From IMG/VR virus record IMGVR_UViG_3300035703_002616, positions 1 through 27,267 of that record: a stretch of DNA of 27,267 nucleotides; one strand, written 5' to 3'. Positions 1-4,321 of the stretch are shown here, piece after piece (the first letter of the stretch is position 1; the number at the start of each line of letters is the position of its first letter). The DNA is from a virus. Under the pieces are notes generated by a model. It was given only the letters and a program-made list of their open reading frames with translations, had not been told where the DNA came from and did no database searches. Both the position numbers and the translations under genes were made by a program.

Positions 1-4
1 ACGG

Positions 5-97
5 TTCGTTATACACCCTGGGATATGTTTCGTTATTTTAATACGTTATAAAAAATATAAACTTAATTCGTCTTCTGAGTAATTCTTATACCCTGGG
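5..97 (+). repeat. degenerate direct repeat with CCCTGGG core
   Basis: The stretch at 5-22 reads TTCGTTATACACCCTGGG and the stretch at 83-97 reads TTCTTATACCCTGGG. They are the same sequence apart from one and two missing bases. CCCTGGG is an odd-length palindrome and stands out as a GC block in AT-rich DNA. A weaker relative, TCCTGGGTAT, lies inside the HNH gene at 541-550. Role unknown. Confidence 0.5.
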
Positions 98-157
98 GGT
101 GTTTTATATAATTATACGTCGTATTATTATATTCGTTTATATACAGTGTTCGTTATA
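5..157 (+). repeat. dispersed TTCGTTAT direct repeats
   Basis: TTCGTTATA occurs at 5-13 and 149-157, TTCGTTAT at 29-36, and the shorter ACGTTATA at 43-50. The first two copies begin exactly 24 bp apart. Four related octamers in about 150 bp, each containing the less common CG dinucleotide, is more than expected even in AT-rich DNA. The function is unknown; protein-binding sites are one possibility. Confidence 0.5.
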
Positions 158-195
158 AAGAATAAAACAGTGCTGTTTTATTCTAATAGACAGTG
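143..195 (+). repeat. three ACAGTG copies spaced 23-24 bp
   Basis: ACAGTG begins at 143, 167 and 190, giving spacings of 24 and 23 bp, about two helical turns. The middle copy forms the centre of the palindrome at 160-183. The regular spacing would put the sites on nearly the same face of the helix, as in operator or iteron arrays. This is a pattern only, with no known binding protein. Confidence 0.4.
160..183. promoter_or_regulatory. 24-bp near-perfect palindrome, possible operator or hairpin
   Basis: Two 11-bp arms, GAATAAAACAG and CTGTTTTATTC, are exact reverse complements and are separated only by TG. As RNA it would form a roughly 10-bp AT-rich stem. No T-run follows on either strand, so it is not a standard intrinsic terminator. 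It lies 47 bp upstream of the HNH reading frame and could be an operator, a processing site or a transcript-end structure. Confidence 0.5.
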
Positions 196-229
196 ATTTT
201 ATGTTGTTTGTTATTGTTATTATAAACCG

Positions 230-1129
230 ATGCCCCCTTATATAAAAACAAAGGGTCCTTCAAGGCTACACCGAACCGAAAACGAGAGAGTAATTGTCTT
301 TCAAATAAAAAAATTTTTCCAAAAAATTTTTCCAAAAAAGTTAAAACATAAAATTATGAATTACCCAGAAGGAACTATTAAGACAAACACCCAAGGAAAC
401 AAATACATCAGAAAAGATGGAAAATGGGTATATATGAAAAAACCAAAAGAAGAAAGGAAAATATCAAAGGAAAATCCCAAAAGAGTTGTTTATAATTATC
501 CCCCCATAAGATTGTCTGAAAATATGAGAGAAACTCAATATCCTGGGTATTATATCACTGAAGACGGGAGAGCATATCGCAAACCTGGAAAATATGATAG
601 GAATGGAAAATACGGAGAAATTAATGAAAATGGGTTAATATATCTAAAACCTGCGTTCAGGGGACACCCAAAATATCCAGAACATCAATATGAATGCATA
701 AACATCTCAATGTATGATGAAACTGGAAAGTATAAACAAATTAAAAAATCAATTCATCAATTAGTTGCGGAAGCATTTATTCCTAATCCTGAAAGACATA
801 GTGAGATATTACACATAGATGGAAATAATAGGAATAATCATTATACAAATTTAAAATGGGGAACACATAAAGAAAACATGGAGATGGTTGGTTTACCAGA
901 AGGGAGTATTAGAAAAGCAAAAGGAAAGTATAGTGATTATATCAAAAAAGATGGTGAGTGGATTTTAATTCCAAAAAATACTCCTCCATGGAATAAGGGA
1001 TTGAAAGGAGTATCATGGAATACATTACCTGATGGAACTGTTACAACAAAAAAAGTAAATGGAAAACCTAGAACTTACATAAAACAAAATGGTAAATGGG
1101 TTTATCAAAGAAAAAAAAATGATATATAA
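230..1129 (+). CDS. HNH homing-type endonuclease with three repeated basic modules
   Basis: Probable site-specific DNA endonuclease of the HNH_3 type common in phage homing genes. The HNH region spans about residues 175-217, with IHQLVAEAF, then HIDGNNRNN and LKWGTHKEN; the candidate metal-site residues are H176, H195, D197, N203 and H204. A NUMOD4-like segment (YYITEDGRAYRKP, 107-119) precedes it. A small module PEG[TS]I...YI+.[DN]G+W occurs three times, at about 45-68, 221-247 and 266-294, and TPPWNKGLKG (251-260) resembles NUMOD3; both are probably DNA-binding parts. The start is uncertain: neither ATG 230 nor ATG 356 has a Shine-Dalgarno sequence. ATG 356 starts right at the first module, but the frame is open back to 197, so the longer form is kept. 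No evidence of an intron is visible; it looks free-standing. The endonuclease call is firm, its target unknown. Confidence 0.85.
   Translation: MPPYIKTKGPSRLHRTENERVIVFQIKKFFQKIFPKKLKHKIMNYPEGTIKTNTQGNKYIRKDGKWVYMKKPKEERKISKENPKRVVYNYPPIRLSENMRETQYPGYYITEDGRAYRKPGKYDRNGKYGEINENGLIYLKPAFRGHPKYPEHQYECINISMYDETGKYKQIKKSIHQLVAEAFIPNPERHSEILHIDGNNRNNHYTNLKWGTHKENMEMVGLPEGSIRKAKGKYSDYIKKDGEWILIPKNTPPWNKGLKGVSWNTLPDGTVTTKKVNGKPRTYIKQNGKWVYQRKKNDI
307..339 (+). repeat. 13-bp tandem repeat A6T5CC
   Basis: The unit AAAAAATTTTTCC occurs at 308-320 and 321-333, followed by a third A-run at 334-339. If translated it gives KKFFQKIFPKK in the HNH protein's N-terminal extension. It is typical of replication slippage. 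If the HNH protein actually starts at 356, this is leader DNA with spaced A-tracts. Confidence 0.6.
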
Positions 1130-1151
1130 TTAAAAAATTACTGAAAGTACA

Positions 1152-1304
1152 ATGAAATTAGAGTTTGATGATTACGAAAAAGACTTGTTATTAGAAACAA
1201 TTCAGTATAGACTAGATACTGATAAAGTATTAGTAATTAATGATAATTTAAGAGAGGAGATTGAAGACCTTTTAAGAAAGGTCGAAGAAGATGAATACTT
1301 ATAA
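1152..1304 (+). CDS. small acidic protein, 50 residues, unknown
   Basis: ATG 1152 opens a 50-residue frame ending in TAA at 1302-1304. The product is rich in Glu, Asp and Leu (starting MKLEFDDYEKDLLLETIQYR) and looks mostly helical, with an amphipathic C-terminal half DNLREEIEDLLRKVEEDE. No signal peptide or membrane segment is visible. A weak GAAAG lies upstream. Its end overlaps the start of the next small gene by 14 bases, as in translationally coupled phage genes. Small acidic open frames like this are common in cyanophage accessory regions; the function is unknown. Confidence 0.65.
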   Translation: MKLEFDDYEKDLLLETIQYRLDTDKVLVINDNLREEIEDLLRKVEEDEYL

Positions 1305-1461
1305 TATTTCAGTAAATGGAAATAAAATATTAAGTCAAGTGCCGCAGAATGAATTACAGGAGAATCTGAAACTTATCAGAGGACTTGTATGGACTTCTGG
1401 GGGGAATGATGGAAACATTCAGGTGTCTCTAAATAAAAACGAAGACCATTGCAATGATTGA
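1291..1461 (+). CDS. small conserved-looking phage protein, 56 residues, unknown
   Basis: ATG 1291 lies inside the end of the preceding gene in another frame, with GAAGAAG just upstream as a possible ribosome binding site. The frame ends in TGA at 1459-1461. The product begins MNTYNISVNGNKILSQVPQN and continues with an ELQENLKLIRGL helix and a polar tail. The pattern 'short beta-strand, VNGK-like turn, then E-rich helix' resembles small proteins often seen in cyanophages, but no function is known. The 14-base overlap and codon-like composition support it as a real gene. Confidence 0.65.
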   Translation: MNTYNISVNGNKILSQVPQNELQENLKLIRGLVWTSGGNDGNIQVSLNKNEDHCND

Positions 1462-1507
1462 TTTGTAGTGGTAGAATTGTATTTCAAGATTATTCGCAAA
1501 ATTTTTT

Positions 1508-2257
1508 ATGGCAAAAGGATTTACGGTAAAGACAAAACTTCCTTCACAACCTACTGAAGGAGAGTTCAATTTAGAAGCAACAAAAGAATTAATTAGAGGA
1601 AAGACGATTGTATTTTGTCTTCCAGGACGAGGAGTATCATATACATTTTTAAAGAACTTTGTTCAATTGTGTTTTGATCTTGTTCAGAATGGTGCTGGAA
1701 TTCAAATTTCACAAGACTATTCTTCAATGGTAAACTTTGCACGTTGTAAAGTTCTTGGAGCAAATGTTCTCAGAGGTCCAAAGCAAGTGCCTTGGGATGG
1801 TAAACTAAATTATGATTATCAACTTTGGATTGATTCTGATATTGTTTTTAACACTGAATCATTTTATCGTTTGCTTGCAATGGATAAAGACATTGCAGCA
1901 GGTTGGTATTGCACAGAAGATGGTATGACCACCTCTGTTGCTCACTGGTTGCAAGAGGATGATTTCCGCAACAATGGTGGTGTAATGAATCACGAAACAC
2001 TAGAAACCATTCAGAAACGTCGCAAACCATTCACAGTTGATTACACAGGTTTCGGATGGGTTCTCATTAAGAAAGGAGTCTTCGAAAGTCTCGAATATCC
2101 TTGGTTTGCTCCGAAGATGCAAGTGTTTGAATCTGGTGAGGTTCAGGATATGTGCGGAGAAGACGTTTCATTCTGTCTTGATGCAAAAGAAGCAGGATTT
2201 GAGATTTGGTGCGATCCTCAGATTCGAGTTGGTCACGAGAAGACTCGGATTATCTGA
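1508..2257 (+). CDS. glycosyltransferase-like protein, GT-A fold
   Basis: 249 residues. Probable cytoplasmic sugar transferase of the GT-A type, using a nucleotide-sugar donor; acceptor unknown. Visible signatures are an N-terminal strand TIVFCLPGRG (33-42), a DxD metal motif in WIDSDIVF (107-114), a TGFGWVLIKKGVFE segment (180-193) in the acceptor region, and C-terminal CGEDVSFC (216-223) followed by a conserved-type His in VGHEK (H243). This arrangement matches family 2-like glycosyltransferases. No signal peptide or membrane helix is seen. ATG 1508 is preceded by a T-run and no clear Shine-Dalgarno. It is the last gene before the strong terminator and so ends the accessory block. In phages such enzymes may modify the virion, DNA or host surface; which applies here cannot be told. 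A more distant GT-A relative with another role is the alternative. Confidence 0.8.
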   Translation: MAKGFTVKTKLPSQPTEGEFNLEATKELIRGKTIVFCLPGRGVSYTFLKNFVQLCFDLVQNGAGIQISQDYSSMVNFARCKVLGANVLRGPKQVPWDGKLNYDYQLWIDSDIVFNTESFYRLLAMDKDIAAGWYCTEDGMTTSVAHWLQEDDFRNNGGVMNHETLETIQKRRKPFTVDYTGFGWVLIKKGVFESLEYPWFAPKMQVFESGEVQDMCGEDVSFCLDAKEAGFEIWCDPQIRVGHEKTRII

Positions 2258-2275
2258 GAATCTTTCATTGACCTT

Positions 2276-2354
2276 TAAGGACGTTTGAAGTAGAATGCAT
2301 CTATGAGATTTGAGAAATCTTATGGGTGCATTTTTATAAGTCAAAGAGTCCTTA
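2276..2354 (+). terminator. intrinsic terminator within a longer nested stem
   Basis: Core: AATGCATC (2294-2301) plus TATGAGATTT (2302-2311) pair with AAATCTTATG (2315-2324) plus GGTGCATT (2325-2332). This gives 18 consecutive pairs, three of them G-T wobbles, closed by a GAG loop. The T-run 2331-2335 follows the stem. It begins 37 bases after the glycosyltransferase stop and should end that transcript. Unusually, an outer helix encloses it: TAAGGAC (2276-2282) pairs with GTCCTTA (2348-2354), and TTGA (2285-2288) with TCAA (2341-2344). Confidence 0.85.
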
Positions 2355-2408
2355 TGAAAACCCGTTAAAAAAACCTTCATAAAACCGTAACTAAGACATT
2401 TTAAAATT

Positions 2409-2564
2409 ATGGCAAAAGTAACAAAAGGAGCATCTGGTAAAATTCTTTCTTATATTCCTGGACCACCTAAGAAAACTCGTCAAGGAGATGGTGATGGTAC
2501 TAAATATGCTGCGAGTAGTCGTAATAAAGCAAGAAAACCTTATAGAGGTCAAGGAAAAGGATGA
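2409..2564 (+). CDS. small basic protein, 51 residues, conserved-looking, unknown
   Basis: ATG 2409 to TGA 2562-2564. The 51-residue product is strongly basic and rich in Gly, Lys and Arg (SYIPGPPKKTRQGDGDG in the middle, KARKPYRGQGKG at the end), with no hydrophobic core or membrane segment, so it may be largely disordered. The stop overlaps the next start as ATGA, a classic translational coupling. It is the first gene after the terminator and may begin a new transcription unit, though no clear promoter is seen in 2355-2408. The PPKKTRQG...KPYRGQG pattern resembles small proteins of other T4-like cyanophages. Nucleic-acid binding is possible but only inferred from charge. Confidence 0.8.
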   Translation: MAKVTKGASGKILSYIPGPPKKTRQGDGDGTKYAASSRNKARKPYRGQGKG

Positions 2565-3217
2565 GTCAATTAATTGTAAATTTGCCTCCACAAAAAGTAT
2601 GGGTTCGTAAAGAATATCTTCGTGATTTTGAAGACGGATATGGTGAATTTATAGAGGGCGTTTGGGTAACGGCAAAGTCTTTACCCGGACGTTCTTTTTA
2701 TTTTGAAACCTATTTGCCAGAATATGGTGCTCTTTATGATAAATTACCAATTAGTGCATTTTGTTCTTCACCAAATACTCCAGATCAAGATTTAAATCTT
2801 CAAAATTTACAATTTTGGGATTGTATGAGTTATGGAGTTGTCTGTGTTCAGAAAAAACACATTGCAGAACTTGATTTTGAAGTTTATACAAGAGATTTTG
2901 GCCAATTAAAGGGACAATACTTGTTTAGTTTGGACAATTATCACCCGTATAATGATAAAATTGATTGCGGAACAAGTGAATTACCAGAGGAACATAAGTC
3001 ACATAACTGTATTTTACTTGAAAATGGTCAATTTGCCTTGTATCCAAACAATAGAATGCGATTGTATAGTCCATCCAGAACACCAGAGACACCAAAAAAT
3101 CCTAATTTTAAAATTTCAACAAAGTTTTATAGAACAGAAATTGGTTTAAAATGGGGTAGATTGGGTGATACTGATGAATATTTTTGGAAAACACCCGAAG
3201 AAAACCAAAATAAATAG
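2561..3217 (+). CDS. hypothetical protein, 218 residues
   Basis: I do not recognise this family. The start ATG 2561 overlaps the previous stop and has AGGAAAAGG directly upstream, which supports it. The product has many aromatic residues in its N-terminal half (VWVRKEYL 13-20, RSFYFETYLPEYGALYDKLP 44-63, LQFWDCMSYGVVCVQ 83-97), two Cys near the centre (C88, C95), and a polar Pro/Asn-rich C-terminal part with LKWGRLGDTDEYFWK (196-210). No signal peptide or membrane segment is seen, so a globular soluble protein is likely. The speD promoter motif overlaps its last codons. Position between a small basic protein and speD gives no functional hint. It is certainly a coding gene. Confidence 0.85.
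   Translation: MSQLIVNLPPQKVWVRKEYLRDFEDGYGEFIEGVWVTAKSLPGRSFYFETYLPEYGALYDKLPISAFCSSPNTPDQDLNLQNLQFWDCMSYGVVCVQKKHIAELDFEVYTRDFGQLKGQYLFSLDNYHPYNDKIDCGTSELPEEHKSHNCILLENGQFALYPNNRMRLYSPSRTPETPKNPNFKISTKFYRTEIGLKWGRLGDTDEYFWKTPEENQNK
3209..3216 (+). promoter_or_regulatory. T4/cyanophage-type late promoter, AATAAATA
   Basis: AATAAATA overlaps the stop codon of the 218-residue gene and lies 35 bases before the speD ATG. It fits the NATAAATA motif described for cyanophage late genes, which sits at the -10 position. By chance such octamers are frequent in DNA this AT-rich, so the call rests mainly on its place between two genes. Confidence 0.5.
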
Positions 3218-3251
3218 ATTTTTCGTAAAAACCGAATTGGAACAGATCTCA

Positions 3252-3578
3252 ATGGGAAAACACCTTCTACTTGAGGTGTATGATGTAGAGTTTAATCTCC
3301 TGAATGATGCAATTTCCATTCAGGAGACAATGGAACGTGGCATCAAACGTGCAAAAATGACAATTTTGAATACTTTTACTCACTGCTTTCTTCCTCAAGG
3401 TTGTACAATTGTAATTGCATTAGCAGAAAGTCACGTTTCTTGTCATACTTGGCCAGAAAATGGATGCATTGCCATTGATGTTTATACTTGCGGAGAAAAA
3501 AATCCCAAGATAATTGCGATTGAACTTCTAAAATACTTAAACTCTGATAATTATAGTCTTAGAGAAGTATATCGTTAA
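3252..3578 (+). CDS. speD: S-adenosylmethionine decarboxylase proenzyme
   Basis: Removes the carboxyl group of S-adenosylmethionine to give the aminopropyl donor for spermidine synthesis; a cytoplasmic pyruvoyl enzyme. The product is 108 residues, slightly shorter than the bacterial forms of about 125-130. The self-cleavage site is intact: ALAESHVSCHTWPENG, with cleavage between E59 and S60, S60 becoming the pyruvoyl group. H65 and C80 (in DVYTCGEKNP) match the spacing of catalytic Ser63, His68 and Cys83 of the Thermotoga maritima class 1B enzyme (+5 and +20). Start ATG 3252 begins with the usual MGKHLLLEVYDV; the frame extends upstream to 3165, but that part overlaps the previous gene. A late-type promoter lies just before it. 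speD is a known auxiliary metabolic gene of T4-like cyanophages. The next enzyme, spermidine synthase, is not in this window and would have to come from the host or elsewhere in the phage. Confidence 0.95.
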   Translation: MGKHLLLEVYDVEFNLLNDAISIQETMERGIKRAKMTILNTFTHCFLPQGCTIVIALAESHVSCHTWPENGCIAIDVYTCGEKNPKIIAIELLKYLNSDNYSLREVYR

Positions 3579-3608
3579 ATAGTAATAGAGATAGCAACCT
3601 CTTTAAAA

Positions 3609-3632
3609 GTTCCAGTTTTACAAAACCGGAGT
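3609..3632 (+). promoter_or_regulatory. hairpin covering the ribosome binding site of the 79-residue gene
   Basis: GTTCC (3609-3613) pairs with GGAGT (3628-3632) and GTTT (3615-3618) with AAAC (3623-3626), with one A-C mismatch and a TACA loop. The Shine-Dalgarno GGAG (3628-3631) is 8 bases before ATG 3640 and lies wholly inside the right arm. Translation could therefore depend on how the transcript is made or opened. T4 uses such hairpins to keep late genes silent on early transcripts. Here this is a prediction. Confidence 0.5.
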
Positions 3633-3639
3633 TGCACAA

Positions 3640-3879
3640 ATGTCTTTTTATCAAGTTGATAGAAATAAAGATTATATGAAAGAAATGTGGGGAACAACTA
3701 GATTGATTACTGATTATCATCAAGAAAATTCAAAAAAAGTAATTCAAGAAATTATGTTTGATCAAGCACCTAAACATAATTTAAAAAAGCAAACAGAATT
3801 ACATGAAGTAATTAGAAATGATTCTGATTATGATGATTGGGAATATGGAACTGAACCAAGTTATGGCAAAATGATATAA
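3640..3879 (+). CDS. hypothetical protein, 79 residues
   Basis: Not recognised. ATG 3640 has a good GGAG 8 bases upstream. The product is soluble and highly charged: MSFYQVDRNKDYMKEMWGTT at the N-terminus, a probable helical middle (NSKKVIQEIMFDQ), and an acidic aromatic tail NDSDYDDWEYGTEPSYGK. No membrane or signal segment is seen. It sits between speD and the gp25 late promoter. In size and position it could be a small virion or assembly-associated protein, but nothing in the sequence demonstrates this. It is far shorter than T4 gp53 (about 196 residues), so it should not be equated with it. Confidence 0.75.
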   Translation: MSFYQVDRNKDYMKEMWGTTRLITDYHQENSKKVIQEIMFDQAPKHNLKKQTELHEVIRNDSDYDDWEYGTEPSYGKMI

Positions 3880-3896
3880 AAAACTATTATAGATAG

Positions 3897-3904
3897 TATA
3901 AATA
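3897..3904 (+). promoter_or_regulatory. T4-type late promoter, TATAAATA, for the baseplate genes
   Basis: A perfect TATAAATA, the T4 late promoter sequence, sits in a 40-base gap and ends 15 bases before the gp25 ATG. Transcription would start around 3911 and give a very short leader. A 5-bp inverted repeat, ACTAT/ATAGT (3883-3897), abuts it. In T4 this motif is read by host RNA polymerase carrying gp55 with gp33 and the sliding clamp. It probably drives gp25, gp6 and the giant gene together. Confidence 0.75.
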
Positions 3905-3919
3905 AACTTTCATTTTTTG

Positions 3920-4321
3920 ATGGCAAATATTACATCAAGGGCATTTTCAGACATTAGTTTATCTTTTTCTAAAAATCCTATTACAAATGATTTGATTGCA
4001 CTCAAAAATGAAGATGCTATTAAAAAATCAGTAATCAATTTAGTAAAAACTCAAATTGGTGAAAGATTTTATAACAATTTATTAGGAAGCAGTATTACCA
4101 CCTCATTGTTTGAATTAAATTCTAGAGGTGATCTTATATTTTTAGAAGAACAAATCAAAAACTTATTAAATAATTATGAACCAAGAATTGTAGTTCAGAA
4201 TGTTTTTCTTGACATTCCTGATGATAGTAATGAATTATATTTACAAATTCAATATGTAATAGTTGGTTTACCAGTACCAACACAAACAATAGATGTCATT
4301 TTACAATCAACTAGGGCATAA
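3920..4321 (+). CDS. 25: baseplate wedge protein gp25
   Basis: Structural protein of the tail baseplate inner ring; in T4 it binds gp6/gp7/gp53 and starts assembly of the contractile sheath. The 133 residues match T4 gp25 (132). The GPW_gp25 fold is visible, with the EPR motif (NNYEPRIVVQNV, residues 84-95) shared with TssE of type VI secretion, and an N-terminal helix with IKKSVINLVKTQIGERFYNN (34-53), the usual 'GER' region. ATG 3920 is chosen; the TTG at 3917 adds one residue only and is less likely. Its stop overlaps the gp6 start as TAATG. Driven by the late promoter at 3897-3904. Confidence 0.95.
   Translation: MANITSRAFSDISLSFSKNPITNDLIALKNEDAIKKSVINLVKTQIGERFYNNLLGSSITTSLFELNSRGDLIFLEEQIKNLLNNYEPRIVVQNVFLDIPDDSNELYLQIQYVIVGLPVPTQTIDVILQSTRA

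Larger units (their letters stand above)
1..229. other. noncoding repeat-rich left flank
   Basis: No open reading frame with coding character is visible on either strand, and an in-frame stop at 194-196 separates the region from the HNH gene. It is very AT-rich and holds several short direct repeats (TTCGTTAT, CCCTGGG, ACAGTG) and one perfect palindrome, each listed separately. It may be an intergenic regulatory region or the remains of an invaded or rearranged junction. No canonical bacterial -35/-10 pair, late promoter or tRNA could be assigned with confidence. Confidence 0.6.

Noticed and set aside
1-229. CRISPR array, tRNA or insertion-sequence end in the repeat-rich left flank
   Set aside because: The repeats are too short (6-9 bases) and irregular for CRISPR, no cloverleaf with a GGTTCGA-type arm could be drawn, and no transposase or paired terminal inverted repeats are seen.
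356-1129. Shorter HNH protein starting at ATG 356
   Set aside because: It begins neatly at the first repeat module, but the frame is open without a stop from 197 through 355, which is unlikely by chance in such AT-rich DNA. Neither start has a ribosome binding site. The longer form is kept and the short form is mentioned as an alternative.
1848-2380. Minus-strand and out-of-frame open frames over the glycosyltransferase region
   Set aside because: Their products have no family likeness and odd composition, and they lie opposite or in another frame of a gene with clear motifs.
3583-3605. AGAG/CTCT as a terminator after speD
   Set aside because: The stem is only four pairs with a long loop and is not followed by a T-run.
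3640-3879. The 79-residue protein as T4 gp53
   Set aside because: It sits beside gp25, where gp53 could be expected in some phages, but it is under half the size and shows no visible gp53 features.
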